A stretch of DNA of 64,000 nt, taken from Hymenobacter terrenus. GTDB taxonomy: Bacteria; Bacteroidota; Bacteroidia; Cytophagales; Hymenobacteraceae. The position numbers were made by a program, and so were the translations under genes. Below are positions 26,801 to 35,425 of the stretch, in pieces. A model generated the notes under the pieces. It was not told the DNA's origin and ran no database searches. It was given only the letters and a program-made list of their open reading frames with translations. How positions within the stretch are numbered: the first letter of the stretch is position 1; each line of letters begins with the position of its first letter. Where the stretch lies: the NCBI RefSeq assembly GCF_000972495.1, contig NZ_LATM01000006.1:62001-126000 (forward strand). The letters are read 5' to 3'.

Positions 26801-27479
26801 CTACGAAAATCCCACGCGCGGCGCTGAGAACTATCTCGTAACCCCAACGCTAAATCTGGCCGGTAGCACTCGCCCAGAACTGACATTTGCTGTAGCGCAC
26901 CAAGCCTACAGCGCGGCGATTCAGGACGGGCTACGCGTGGATATTTCCACTGACTGCGGAGCTACGTTTCGCCCTACCGGCTACCTGAAGCGCGGAACGG
27001 CTCTGGCCACGGTGCCGGGGTTCAGCCCCGCGGCCTTTGCGCCCACCACTGCTACCCAGTGGCGCCAGGAAAGTGTGGACCTCAGCTCCTTTTTGGTATC
27101 CGGCACGCCCGGGCAGCCTCAAACAATCCTGCTGCGCTTCGCAGGCCTGAACGACTACGGCAACAACCTCTATCTAGCCAATGTTAGCGTAGCTGAGCGG
27201 GTGGTGACGGCAGCCCGGAATCAGGCTGGCCCGGCGTGGTTCGGCGCCCAGCCCGTGCCCTTTGGCCCGCGCCTGCTGGTGACGGTAGCCGCCGCCCCCA
27301 CCAGTCCGGCGTCCTTGCAGCTGTTCGACGCCCTCGGCCGCTCGGTACGCAGCCAGACGCTAACACTGCGCCCCAGCGACCAACAAGCCGAGTTGGACAC
27401 GGAGGACCTACCTAGTGGCGTGTACGTGCTGCGCTTGAGCACCGCCCGTGGCTCGCAACAGCTGAAGCTAGTGAAATAA
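23877..27479 (+). CDS. Secreted S8 subtilisin-like protease with Fn3/PKD modules and T9SS sorting domain
   Basis: A 1200-residue multidomain exoprotease. After the signal peptide (to about residue 22) comes a propeptide-like region to about 215. The subtilase domain has D251 or D252 in GVTVGHGDDG, H277 in GNHGDHVAG, oxyanion N367 in SSGNSG and S447 in ISGTSMACPG. A beta-sandwich follows (HQLRVLLHWSDYEG), then an Ig/Fn3-like part (about 670-830), a PKD-like domain (about 840-920, WQWSVSPSAG...LGTYSVTLTATN), a jelly-roll module beginning FSENFRAAAASFPPSGW, and a T9SS type A tail (LQLFDALGRSV, DLPSGVYVLRLS). The middle H of the usual HGTHVAG is preserved, with D in place of T. Likely a nutrient-scavenging surface protease. 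Confidence 0.93.
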   Translation: MCKPYTLLLVAALGLSAFGTRAQPVLPAAEPYALRLAVGDVTLPANGAAWLREPATAPADAWQGRVYRVLQFEHLPTEAQKAQLRRAGVLLFDYLPLNAYTASLPADLTHSALVGIGLRSMAPMPGRWKLAGELAHGRVPEHARRPSNQVEVVLTYYPALAPATAAAALQAADFRLVSHDEFAHQLRVLLPVTAVGRLTELPWASTVEAVSPPGEPENFRGRTDHRANALATDYGAGRHYIGAGVTVGHGDDGAIGPHIDFQGRVDVSTASASLGNHGDHVAGIIMGAGNLDPRNRGQAPGAFNFYQSYPNNLNQAPANYTNAARRVRVTNSSYGDGNNAGYTSFTRSVDQQMRQLPFLVHVFSSGNSGTANFNYGAGAGWGNITGGHKMGKNVLTVGNVDYRDALASSSSRGPANDGRLKPEVCAVGTNVTSTYGGNVYATISGTSMACPGVVGVTAQLVGAYRSLNAGAEAPGALLKAVLMNTAEDLGNPGPDFRFGYGRINALRAVRVLEGSTYFRDTLAQGETRTFTVPAAAGKHQLRVLLHWSDYEGAVNARPALVNNLDLVGTALGTGTSPTPIQPWILDHRPTVAQLNTAAVRGRDSINNTEQITIDTPNAPSGYSFTVSGRDVPQGRQGFWLTYSYIDEGVELTYPLGGEGFVPGETEVLRWDAADSSVPFEVEYSTDNGTTYQPIATNLPGTARSTDWVVPAGVTSGQVRVRVTRGAASSQSPAAFTIAPLPTDFRSEYRCGPESKLTWTPAAGATSYTVYKLGTQYMDSLTTVTTPFVVLSGMGSGSAYWFAVRARGAGGLLSRRTRAIYQPQGDRDCPGPPQVAFAPGFGTACPGGIVQLSDSSQSYPTTWQWSVSPSAGVTFVGGTTAASKNPQLQFANLGTYSVTLTATNSYGPATATRTNLITVTNGLPLAFSENFRAAAASFPPSGWRVTNPSSQFTWQLSTPLVMGPDNVPQRLPIVSNYENPTRGAENYLVTPTLNLAGSTRPELTFAVAHQAYSAAIQDGLRVDISTDCGATFRPTGYLKRGTALATVPGFSPAAFAPTTATQWRQESVDLSSFLVSGTPGQPQTILLRFAGLNDYGNNLYLANVSVAERVVTAARNQAGPAWFGAQPVPFGPRLLVTVAAAPTSPASLQLFDALGRSVRSQTLTLRPSDQQAELDTEDLPSGVYVLRLSTARGSQQLKLVK

Positions 27480-27508
27480 GGGCCGAGCTTCTGCCCTTTT
27501 CCTTCCAG

Positions 27509-27544
27509 ACGCCTCGGACTTTATGGTCCGGGGCGTTTTGTTTT
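27509..27544 (+). terminator. Terminator after the subtilase gene
   Basis: Stem ACGCCTCGGAC (27509-27519) pairing with GTCCGGGGCGT (27526-27536) with one mismatch, followed by TTTGTTTT. It starts 30 bp after the stop codon. Confidence 0.75.
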
Positions 27545-27729
27545 AAGGCCAAGTCTCGTATAGCACGGTAATTTTTTGCTGCGTGATTTATTGACGAAGC
27601 TTTACTCAATCCTTCTTTTGTGAGCAGGTAGGAAAAGCCGTTATACGCTGCCTCTATTCGGCAGCGACAGTTGGAGCAGCGGTTTAGGTAGTAGAGCCTC
27701 GTTCTTTGACCCACCTTCAACCGACTGGC

Positions 27730-28092
27730 ATGACTATTCGCCTTCTCAGCCGCTATGCGCTGGCTTTGCTATTTGTACTGGCCGGCATCTGGCATTTCGT
27801 GCACCCAGCCACATACTTGACCATCATGCCTCCCCAACTGCCGCAACCATTGGCCCTGGTATACATAAGCGGAGTATTTGAAATATTAGGCGGTTTGTGC
27901 CTGCTACTGCGGCGCACCCGGCACTTCGCCGGCTGGGGCTTATTAGCACTGCTGGTAGCCGTCTTTCCAGCCAACGTCTACATGGCCCTGGTTCATGAGC
28001 AATTAGGCATTCCGGGCTGGGTGGCCTGGGGGCGGCTGCCCCTGCAACTGCCGCTGCTCTGGTGGGTGTGGCGCGTGAGCCACCAATTGTAG
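27730..28092 (+). CDS. DoxX family membrane protein (second copy)
   Basis: A 120-residue four-helix membrane protein: MTIRLLSRYALALLFVLAGIWHFVHPATYLTIMPP carries the DoxX helix 1 and the following H-F-x-x-P-x-x-Y, and GVFEILGGLCLLLRRTR marks helix 2. It is clearly related to the DoxX at 13508-13897 (shared HF.xPA.Y and MPP/VPN patterns) but diverged. The upstream TTG at 27706 would add eight residues and is unlikely. The hypothetical gene that follows is 41 bp away and may share its transcript. Confidence 0.85.
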   Translation: MTIRLLSRYALALLFVLAGIWHFVHPATYLTIMPPQLPQPLALVYISGVFEILGGLCLLLRRTRHFAGWGLLALLVAVFPANVYMALVHEQLGIPGWVAWGRLPLQLPLLWWVWRVSHQL

Positions 28093-28133
28093 CTGGCCGG
28101 CCGCTATCTTGCAGCGCTTTTTCATAGCCACAT

Positions 28134-28751
28134 ATGTTAATGAAACTACTTTTCCCCTCTACCGGACTGTTGGGGCTGATACTGCTGGGTAGCGGCGCAT
28201 CCGCTCAGGCGCCATCCACAACCCAAGCTCCGGGCCAAGTGCAAGTGGCCACCTCTGCTGGTTCCGGCCCCGAAACGTCTTCCCAAACAGCTCGCTACAA
28301 CGCCGCTTACGATTCGCTGATGCACCTAGCCGCCAACGTTCGCGCCTTGGCCGACACTCGACTGACCTACTTCAAAGCGACGCGAGGTACGTTTGGCGGG
28401 CTGCACCGGCGAGTACGCAGCTACACGGGCAGCCCTAACAAGGCCATTTTCGACAATGCTCCGAGCGTACTGTTTTTGGTCAAACGGCAAGTCGTCAAGC
28501 GCCGCTACGGCATCGAGTTGGAGAAGGTACAGTATTATGATGCCAAAGGCCGCAAAGTCCTCAAAGAGCGCTACGAGGGTCATCGGCTCATTTGGCTTGC
28601 CTTAACCCAATACACAGATTTCGTGACGCCTTCCGCTAAGTGGCTCTTAGTGCGTGGCGATTACGTGATGCGCGTCTCCTACCCTGCTCCAACCAGCAAG
28701 GAGAAAAGAAGCAAGAGCTACTTCTTTGGGCCCCGCCCAGCGGCAGAGTAA
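28134..28751 (+). CDS. Secreted hypothetical protein
   Basis: A 205-residue protein with a signal peptide (LFPSTGLLGLILLGSGASAQ). A Thr/Ser/Gln-rich stretch follows to about residue 50, then a compact region with alternating basic and aromatic residues (YFKATRGTFGGLHRRVRSYTGSPNKAIFD; LVKRQVVKRRYGIELEKVQYYDAKGRKVL). The last part contains LLVRGDYVMRVSYPAP. I recognise no domain. Starts at 28134 and 28140 are equivalent. Confidence 0.65.
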   Translation: MLMKLLFPSTGLLGLILLGSGASAQAPSTTQAPGQVQVATSAGSGPETSSQTARYNAAYDSLMHLAANVRALADTRLTYFKATRGTFGGLHRRVRSYTGSPNKAIFDNAPSVLFLVKRQVVKRRYGIELEKVQYYDAKGRKVLKERYEGHRLIWLALTQYTDFVTPSAKWLLVRGDYVMRVSYPAPTSKEKRSKSYFFGPRPAAE

Positions 28752-28783
28752 TAAGCCGCTAGCCGAGCGAAGAACCCTATTCG

Positions 28784-28858
28784 CAATTTGGCGGAACACG
28801 AAATAGCAGTTCCGGCTAGGTCATACCTCCGGTCCTGAGTTCATGTTCCGCCAAATTG
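28784..28858. terminator. Stem-loop between converging genes
   Basis: A 15-bp inverted repeat (CAATTTGGCGGAACA at 28784-28798, complement at 28844-28858) with a 45-base loop. It lies between the hypothetical gene and the convergent recJ gene. The long loop and lack of strong T-runs make it a weaker terminator candidate than others here. Confidence 0.45.
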
Positions 28859-28890
28859 GTATTGGCACAAACCACTACGCCACATGGCTC

Positions 28891-30630
28891 CTACTCCCAG
28901 CGCACATCCAGCAGGCGGAGCTGCACGCTGCGCTGACCGCGGTACTCATTCATTTCCACTGTGTAACAGGCACTAAAGGGCTGCCCTTGCTCAATTTCCG
29001 GCAAATATTCGGCTAAACCAAACCCAATGGCATCCACCGCGGGGCCCTGAATATCGGCCGAGGCTAGGCGGAGCTTGAGATGACCTTGGCCCACCACGCG
29101 GGCACTGTGAGGTACGGCCACCAGTTGCTGTGAGGCAAACACGGGGTTGGGGTTGCCGGGCCCAAAGGGCTCCATACGGCGCAACTCGGCAAAAAAGTCC
29201 TCGGTGATGCGCTTGAGCGGAATCAGAGCGGCCACTTCCACTGGCCGCACCAAGTGTTCGGTGGTGAGGGTGCCAGCCACCACCTCCTCGAAACGGCGCT
29301 GGAAAGCGGGCACGTTTTCTACTTTCAGGGTGAGCCCGGCAGCGGCACGGTGGCCCCCAAACTGGTCAAGTAGCGGGGCGCAAGCCTCTAGTGCCTCATG
29401 CACGTCAAACCCTGCCACCGAGCGGGCCGAGCCAGTGGCCTTGCCATCACGCTGGGTGAGGATGACGGTAGGCCGGTAATACTGGTCGAGGCAACGCGAA
29501 GCCACGATACCGAGCACGCCCTGATGCCAATCGGCCTTGTAGAGCACCGTAGCGTGAGCGTTTTGCAGCGTGGGGCTGCCCGCAATCATATCCAGGGCTT
29601 CCTGCGTGGTGTGCTGGTCCGAACCGCGACGTTGCTGGTTCATTTGGTCTACCACTTCGGCGGTGTAGCGAGCTTCCTGCTGGTCGGGAGCCAGTAACAT
29701 GGCCACAGCGCGGCGGGCGTCACCCATACGGCCGGCCGCATTAATGCGTGGCGCGAAACCAAATATCAGGCTACTGATACCCAAGGCTCCCTCGCGCAGG
29801 GTAGCCAGTTCGCGCAGAGCCGCCAAGCCAGGTCGCAGCAGATGGGCATCTTCATTGAAACGCCGCAGGCCGTGGGCCGCCAGAATCCGGTTTTCGCCAG
29901 TAATGGGTACAACATCAGCGGCAATGCTCACCGTTACCAAGTCCAGCAAGTCGTGCAGAGGCGCCTGAGGCAAGTCCAAATGTTCGCCCAGCGCCTGCAT
30001 TAGCTTGAAGCCTACGCCGCAGCCCGACAGGTCTTTGTAGGGGTACTGGCAGTCGGGGCGCTTGGGGTCGAGCACGGCTACGGCAGCCGGTAGCTCATCG
30101 CCAGGCAAGTGATGGTCACAGATGATAAAGTCAACCCCCCGGCTGGTGGCGTAGGCCACCTGCTCCACGGCTTTAATACCACAGTCGAGGGCAATGATGA
30201 GCTGGAAGCCATTATCAGCCGCCGTGTCAATGGCTTTTTCGGAGATGCCGTAGCCCTCGGTATAGCGGTCGGGAATGTAGTCACGGAGCCGCTCAACGCC
30301 GAACAGCGGCGTAAGGTAGCTCATCACCGTAGCCACGGAAGTAATGCCGTCTACATCATAGTCACCTAGTATCAGCACCTTTTCCCTATCATGAAGGGCA
30401 CGGGCAAGGCGAGTTACGGCGCGGTCCATGTCGCGCATCAGCAGCGGATTAGGCAGCTGTCGCAAATCCGGGTGGAAGAAGGCAGCGGCAGCCTCGGGCG
30501 TATCGATACCGCGCTGCACCAGCAGGGCAGCTACTTCAGGAACAATGAATAAAGCCTCGGTTAGGCTGTGAGCCTTATGGGGGTCTGCTCCGGGGATATA
30601 ATTCCAGCGCTTACTCGCGGATATAGACAT
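28891..30630 (-). CDS. recJ: Single-stranded-DNA-specific exonuclease RecJ
   Basis: A 579-residue DHH-superfamily nuclease that degrades single-stranded DNA 5' to 3' in recombination and mismatch repair. The DHH domain shows ILGDYDVDG (D90, D92, D94), ALDCG (D149) and the DHH itself at residues 172-174 in IICDHHLPG. The DHHA1 part has GFAPRINAAGRMGDA and later HRAAAGLTL. Length and order match RecJ. The gene runs alone, leftwards, with the 37-residue membrane-protein gene diverging from its start. Confidence 0.95.
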   Translation of the reverse strand: MSISASKRWNYIPGADPHKAHSLTEALFIVPEVAALLVQRGIDTPEAAAAFFHPDLRQLPNPLLMRDMDRAVTRLARALHDREKVLILGDYDVDGITSVATVMSYLTPLFGVERLRDYIPDRYTEGYGISEKAIDTAADNGFQLIIALDCGIKAVEQVAYATSRGVDFIICDHHLPGDELPAAVAVLDPKRPDCQYPYKDLSGCGVGFKLMQALGEHLDLPQAPLHDLLDLVTVSIAADVVPITGENRILAAHGLRRFNEDAHLLRPGLAALRELATLREGALGISSLIFGFAPRINAAGRMGDARRAVAMLLAPDQQEARYTAEVVDQMNQQRRGSDQHTTQEALDMIAGSPTLQNAHATVLYKADWHQGVLGIVASRCLDQYYRPTVILTQRDGKATGSARSVAGFDVHEALEACAPLLDQFGGHRAAAGLTLKVENVPAFQRRFEEVVAGTLTTEHLVRPVEVAALIPLKRITEDFFAELRRMEPFGPGNPNPVFASQQLVAVPHSARVVGQGHLKLRLASADIQGPAVDAIGFGLAEYLPEIEQGQPFSACYTVEMNEYRGQRSVQLRLLDVRWE

Positions 30631-30691
30631 TGGATACGTAATAGAAAAGGCCCCAAAAGTACGACCAAACCCCTCCCCACACCCGCAAGCC

Positions 30692-30699
30692 TATCTTTG
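30692..30699 (+). promoter_or_regulatory. Candidate -7 element for the 37-residue protein gene
   Basis: TATCTTTG fits TAnnTTTG and lies 28 bases before the ATG at 30728. No -33 match. On the opposite strand, TACTTTTG at 30661-30654 could serve recJ. Confidence 0.35.
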
Positions 30700-30727
30700 G
30701 ACCACGGTTCCCGTAGGGCCGCATGCC

Positions 30728-30841
30728 ATGAGTAAGTTACGAGAATTCTACCGCAGATACCGCCAATACATCCTCTCTGATGGGCTCATGTACGTGGTAT
30801 TTATTCTAGCACTGGCGCTGATGTTTGTCTTTTTTGGGTAG
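30728..30841 (+). CDS. Very small membrane protein (37 residues)
   Basis: A 37-codon frame running from ATG to TAG: MSKLREFYRRYRQYILSDG followed by a hydrophobic helix MYVVFILALALMFVFFG that ends at the stop. The layout, a basic amphipathic head and one membrane span with a positive-inside signature, is what real micro-proteins look like. A -7-like box lies at the right distance upstream. It diverges from recJ. Expression and function are unknown. Confidence 0.6.
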   Translation: MSKLREFYRRYRQYILSDGLMYVVFILALALMFVFFG

Positions 30842-31011
30842 TAGGGCGAAACCTTCGCTTCGCCACATTGAACGACCGGCACCGCACAACCCACCGCATC
30901 AGCAACCATGAGATAGTAGCGCTAATGGTGTTGACCAAGTCGACACCATCAATAAAAGGTTTACCTCATTTTTTGTTTGCGGCGCGGACGCGACGAAGCA
31001 AAGGCTTCATC
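30842..31011. other. 170-bp intergenic region, no gene seen
   Basis: It lies between the stop of the 37-residue protein gene and the stop of the TPR gene. GC-rich at both ends. No palindromic terminator is obvious. Confidence 0.35.
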
Positions 31012-32838
31012 CTACTGTACACCGTCGCCACGTAGTTTTCGAAAGCGCTTCCTGGCTTCGGCCACGTAGATGCTGCCGGGGTATTTAGTTATCGCCTGGT
31101 TGTATAGTTCCTGGGCTTTCACCTTGTCCTTCACATCTTCTTCCTGAATGCGGGCCAGCAAAAACAGCGCGTCGTCGCTCAGCACGTCATATTTGGGATT
31201 GGCGGTAATGCGTTCAAGCGTAGCAATGGCGCCGGGAAAGTCGCCCGTGCGCCGCAGTAATTGGGCCTTGAGGTAGTACGTATCGTCAGCGAGCGAGTGG
31301 CCAGGAAATTTCTCCAGCAGCGCATCCAGGCCCGTGATGGCCTCTCTCAGCTTGTTCTGAAACACCAACTGCTCCACGGCTGCGTAAGCCCGCAAGCCAA
31401 GGCCCAACGTGTCTTCCACGGTGTTGTCCTGGATTAATAGCGAAAGCTGCATGGCGTCGTTAGCAATTTCGCGGGTAGTGGCCTCTTTTAGAATGTCGAG
31501 GTGGCTTTGGGCCAGCTTGAAATCCCCGGCGTAGTAGCTGAGCCGGGCGTTGCGTAACTTGGCCTCGTAGCCCAGCGGCGAGTCTTTGTGCGATTTCTCG
31601 ACTTGGGAGTAGAGTAAGCTGGCTTCCCACGGCTCGCCTTTTAGCAGGTACAGGTCGCCCTGGGTCACCTTGGCTTCATCTACCACTTCCTCGCTGGCGC
31701 GGGGCATGTCAATCACTTCCTGAAGCAGGCTCATGGCCTTGGGCCGGTCATTCAGTTGAAAGGCATACAGGTTAGCCAGGTTGCGGAGCACGGGTGCCGT
31801 ATCGGGCGTACGGCCCAGCTCGGCTAGCAGTTGCTCGTAGTCACCCACTAAGGCGCGCACTTTGGTCACGTCCACTGGGTAGGTATCACGCACCTGCGCC
31901 TCCCGAGCCTGAAGCAGTCGCTGCCGGGCCACATTGCCATTGGAGCTGCCGCGGTATTCTTTTGCCACGTAGGCGTAGCCGTCGATGGCGCTTTCGTAGT
32001 CTTTGTTCTGCTGCGCGATGGCCGACAACAGCATCACCCGGCTGCCTTCGCTCCGGCCCCGCCGGTCCAGGGCCCGGGCCTGCACCAGAGCCCCACTGAA
32101 ATCATGCCGCTGCATTTGCAGCCACAGCAACAGCTCGCTGTAAGCTGTTTGGTCCGGGTGGTCCTGAGTGGCGGTGAGCAGCAATTTTTCTAGAGCATCA
32201 AAGTCTTTTTCTTCGTGCAGGTCATTTTGCAACATGTTCCGTACGAAGGGCAGATGCTTTTCATCCTGCCCTACCAGCCGCAGTGTTTCAACCAACACCT
32301 GGGGTTGATTCTGATTTTGAGTATATAGCTGAATGAGCTGCGGCGCGTACTCAGTATCGTTTTTGGCCAGCGCCCGGCCGCGCAGGTATGCACGCTCGGC
32401 CCATTTCGGCAGCTCACGGCGGCTAAATTCGGCCGCCACTGGCTGCACCTGCGCTGGGGCCAGCTGATTGACTACCTTCTGCCACTGCTTTTCAGCAGCC
32501 GGGGCGTCGCCAGAGGCTGCATACACACTGCCCAGTGTCACGCCCATAGTAGCATCTTCCGGGTGCAGCTTGACGGCCTTCTTGGCCAGCTTCTCGGCGT
32601 CCTTGTGTCGCTTTAAGACTTGCAGAGAGGTTAGGTACACCGGAAATACGGCCAGGCTGGTCTGCTCCTCAACAGACAGCTTCTCGAATAGGAACACCAC
32701 TTTTTCGTGCTCGCCCCGGCGGGCGTAGTCCTGGGCCAACGCCGTGCCGCTCACTGGGGCCCACGGTTTCTGGGGTTGCGCCTGGACCGGAATGGCCAGT
32801 AGTAAAGTAGCAGCTACGAGGAAAGAATGCGGACGCAT
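31012..32838 (-). CDS. TPR-repeat protein, secreted or periplasmic
   Basis: A 608-residue protein with a signal peptide (MRPHSFLVAATLLLAIPVQAQ) and tetratricopeptide-like helices throughout: paired helices with Ala/Gly/Tyr at the usual places, such as LAKKAVKLHPEDATMGVTLGSVYAASGD, AINGYAYVAKEYRGSSNGNVAR and FPGAIATLERITANPKYDVLSDDALFLLARI. The C-terminal motif YNQAITKYPGSIYVAEARKRFRKLRG is typical of Bacteroidota outer-membrane assembly-associated TPRs. Such proteins act as scaffolds for envelope complexes. It is 205 bp downstream of the PPIase gene with a terminator between. Confidence 0.8.
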   Translation of the reverse strand: MRPHSFLVAATLLLAIPVQAQPQKPWAPVSGTALAQDYARRGEHEKVVFLFEKLSVEEQTSLAVFPVYLTSLQVLKRHKDAEKLAKKAVKLHPEDATMGVTLGSVYAASGDAPAAEKQWQKVVNQLAPAQVQPVAAEFSRRELPKWAERAYLRGRALAKNDTEYAPQLIQLYTQNQNQPQVLVETLRLVGQDEKHLPFVRNMLQNDLHEEKDFDALEKLLLTATQDHPDQTAYSELLLWLQMQRHDFSGALVQARALDRRGRSEGSRVMLLSAIAQQNKDYESAIDGYAYVAKEYRGSSNGNVARQRLLQAREAQVRDTYPVDVTKVRALVGDYEQLLAELGRTPDTAPVLRNLANLYAFQLNDRPKAMSLLQEVIDMPRASEEVVDEAKVTQGDLYLLKGEPWEASLLYSQVEKSHKDSPLGYEAKLRNARLSYYAGDFKLAQSHLDILKEATTREIANDAMQLSLLIQDNTVEDTLGLGLRAYAAVEQLVFQNKLREAITGLDALLEKFPGHSLADDTYYLKAQLLRRTGDFPGAIATLERITANPKYDVLSDDALFLLARIQEEDVKDKVKAQELYNQAITKYPGSIYVAEARKRFRKLRGDGVQ

Positions 32839-32990
32839 AGGTTCAATTATCGTTTCGGAAAGCGGCGGCCAGCGCCGCCCGGCAAGGTTTCAGCGCTTAA
32901 ACGCCGGAGCTTGCGGGCTTCGTTCAAAGCTAGGCAGTCGAGCACGAAGGCATTATGCTTAGCCAAAGCTTTACAAAGACTCTAAAAACG

Positions 32991-33024
32991 AAAAAGGGCC
33001 GCTCCCGAAGGTACGGCCCTTTTT
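32991..33024 (-). terminator. Terminator of the PPIase gene
   Basis: Stem AAAAAGGGCCG (32991-33001) pairing with CGGCCCTTTTT (33014-33024), 12-base loop. It is 20 bp after the stop at 33044, and on the minus strand the stem runs into T-rich sequence. Confidence 0.8.
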
Positions 33025-33043
33025 AAACTTGCGGGTTGAAGCC

Positions 33044-35170
33044 TTAGAAAAACTTCGTGCGGTTGTCTTTCACGTTGGCGTGGGCCTTGATGGCTTCGTA
33101 AATCTTGCCATCCTGCTGCTGGCTGCGCTGTTGCGCCAACTGCTGCTGCACAGCTTTTAGGTTGGGGTTGGTGGCGGGCGGGGTAGCTACGTTCACGGCT
33201 TCTATCACCAGCACGCCCTGCTCGCCCTGAATGGCACCCGACTTCTGGCCGGGTTTCAAGGCAAAGGCTTTGCCCACAGCTATTGGCTCGAACCCGATGT
33301 TAGGAATGCTGCCCTGGCCCAACACGATGCCATCGGCCGTGCCTACTTGAGCGGTGGAGCCGTACTTGGCCGCCATGTCTTCCAGCGTGCCGGCTTTGGG
33401 CAGCTTGGCAATGATTTGCTTGGCCTTCTCCTCGTTGCGAACCAGAGCCGACAGCTCCGGTCTCAGGTTTTCTACGGTGGCCGTGCCTTTGGCACGCTCG
33501 TCGGTGAGGGCCGCCACTACGTATTGGTCACCCATCTCGTACACGTCCGAGATGTCGCCTACTTTGGTTTCGGAGCCGTCCGGGTTGAAGCCGAAGGCCC
33601 AACGCACCAGTTCGCGAGCGTTTTGCAGGTTGTTAACGCTGCGAGCGCCGCGGTCCAGGTTTTTGGCTTCCTGCCTCACCAGCGTCTTGTCTTTGGTCGT
33701 CAGCTTGCGGAAGCTTTCCAAATCGGTGGCCTCACCCTTCAACTGCTGGGCCTTGGCGTAGGCAGCTTCGCGGGTGGCGTCGCTGGGCGCGATGTTCTTC
33801 TTCACTTCCGATACCTGATACGTTTGCTTGGTGGGAGCGGCCGTGATTTTAATGACGTGGTAACCGAACGAAGTTTCTACCACATTGGGCAAGAGGCCAG
33901 GAGCCTTCGCTCCAAAAACAGCCTTTTCAAACTCGGGTACCATGCGGCCCTGGCCGAACCAGCCAAGGTCGCCCCCTTGGTCTTTGGTGCCGTCGGTGCC
34001 GAACTGCCGGGCCAAAGCGGCAAAGTCAGCGCCACCTTTGATTTTGTTCAGGATGTCCTGGGCCTTGGCTTTCGCGGCGGCTTTGGCTTCGGGCGTGGTG
34101 CCGTCAGCTTTGATGAGAATGTGGCTGGCGCGAGCGGCCGATTCCTTGCCCGTGCCAGTGCCCGTCACCTTGTACAGCGAGTAGGTGCCGGCTTCGGCGT
34201 ACGGTCCATAGACTTTGCCCTGTGTCAGGGGCAGCTGCTTGCGCAACTCCTCAGGTAGGTCGGCCGGAGTGCGGAAGGCCTTATTATAGGGCTGCTCAGA
34301 ATTGGCCGATACGAACAGCGAATCAACCGGAGCTGAGGCGAATTGGGTAGCCAACTCCGCTATCGACGTTTTTACCGCAGCGCTGTCCTCTTTCGAAGCC
34401 ACCACGGGCACGCTGATGTACTCCACCGAGCGGCCGTCTTCCACCTTGTAGCGGCTCTTATTTTTGTCGAGATAGGCTTGTAATTGCGCGTCGGTCACTT
34501 TCACGACCGAATCCGAAATGCTGCCGTAGGGCACAAACAGGTATTTTACCGAAGCCTTGCTGTTCTGGAATGTGTCGAAGCGCTTGGCTTCGGCCGTAGT
34601 TACATAGACCGAGTTTTTAAGCAGGGCGTTGTACTTATTGGCGAGGCGCTCGGCGGGCAGGTTGGCTTCAAAATTGTGCCAGGCGGCCTGGTTTTCGGGA
34701 GGCAGCTTGTCAAGGTTTTTCAGGTACTCAATCAGCCGCGCTTTGTCGAATTGGCCAGTGGCCTTGTCGGTGAAGGCCTGCTTGATGCCGGGGTTGATGT
34801 TGTCGCCCTGCACCATGTCCACCAATTCGTCGTCCGACACGGTCAGGCCCAATTTGTCCCACTCCGGCTTGAAGGCCATACGGTAGATGGTCTGGTTCCA
34901 CGCTTGGTCGCGCAGGTAGCCGAGAGCCTGATCGTCGGGCTGGCGCTGCTGTTGGGCCGTAAAGGCCTGCTTGGCTTGCTCCAGCGCGGCGTTGTAGTCG
35001 TTCAGCTCTACTTTCTCGCCGGCAACTTCGCCCAGTACTTGGTCGTTGCGGTTGAAGAGCCGGTTTTTGCCCCCTACCAGGTCGCCGCCCACAATAAAGA
35101 GCAGCATGCCGACCGCCACAAGGCCGACTGCCACGCCTGATTTTTCCCGAATCGTGTTAATTAAAGCCAT
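33044..35170 (-). CDS. SurA/PpiD-type periplasmic peptidyl-prolyl isomerase
   Basis: A 708-residue protein. A single N-terminal membrane anchor (VAVGLVAVGMLLFIVGGDL, about residues 14-32) is followed by a SurA-N-like chaperone region. A parvulin (PPIC) domain starts at about residue 345 with ASHILIKADG, then GGDLGWFGQGRMVPEFEKAVF and ETSFGYHVIKI. A second C-terminal beta-rich region (GVLVIEAVNVA) follows. The architecture resembles PpiD, which is anchored in the inner membrane and assists outer-membrane proteins leaving the Sec translocon. It lies between the TPR gene and the 87-residue gene. Confidence 0.9.
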   Translation of the reverse strand: MALINTIREKSGVAVGLVAVGMLLFIVGGDLVGGKNRLFNRNDQVLGEVAGEKVELNDYNAALEQAKQAFTAQQQRQPDDQALGYLRDQAWNQTIYRMAFKPEWDKLGLTVSDDELVDMVQGDNINPGIKQAFTDKATGQFDKARLIEYLKNLDKLPPENQAAWHNFEANLPAERLANKYNALLKNSVYVTTAEAKRFDTFQNSKASVKYLFVPYGSISDSVVKVTDAQLQAYLDKNKSRYKVEDGRSVEYISVPVVASKEDSAAVKTSIAELATQFASAPVDSLFVSANSEQPYNKAFRTPADLPEELRKQLPLTQGKVYGPYAEAGTYSLYKVTGTGTGKESAARASHILIKADGTTPEAKAAAKAKAQDILNKIKGGADFAALARQFGTDGTKDQGGDLGWFGQGRMVPEFEKAVFGAKAPGLLPNVVETSFGYHVIKITAAPTKQTYQVSEVKKNIAPSDATREAAYAKAQQLKGEATDLESFRKLTTKDKTLVRQEAKNLDRGARSVNNLQNARELVRWAFGFNPDGSETKVGDISDVYEMGDQYVVAALTDERAKGTATVENLRPELSALVRNEEKAKQIIAKLPKAGTLEDMAAKYGSTAQVGTADGIVLGQGSIPNIGFEPIAVGKAFALKPGQKSGAIQGEQGVLVIEAVNVATPPATNPNLKAVQQQLAQQRSQQQDGKIYEAIKAHANVKDNRTKFF

Positions 35171-35174
35171 TATA

Positions 35175-35269
35175 GGTTGTTAGTTGTCAGTTGCTGGTTT
35201 GTGGATTGTCAGTTTATAGGTAGCAGCAGTTCAGAACAATCCGACAACTAACAACCGGCAACTGACAAC
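35175..35269. repeat. Shuffled inverted repeat upstream of the PPIase gene
   Basis: GGTTGTTAGTTGTCAGTTGC at 35175-35194 recurs inverted at 35241-35269, but in two pieces in altered order (complements of GGTTGTTAGTTGTC and of GTTGTCAGTTGCCGG). These simple TTGT/TTAG units look like slippage-prone sequence. It lies where the PPIase promoter should be. Confidence 0.5.
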
Positions 35270-35425
35270 AAGTTGCGCGTGGTCAAAAGAGGCGCAAAAT
35301 AACCAGAATTTGGCCGGTATTCAAAGCTTTACCGTATTTTAAGTCTCCGACTGGCTACTTAAACTTCCTTCCCCAGTCTTCTCTCCCGTGCAAGCTCAAC
35401 CGCAGCTTGGCCCGCCAGCCCTCCC

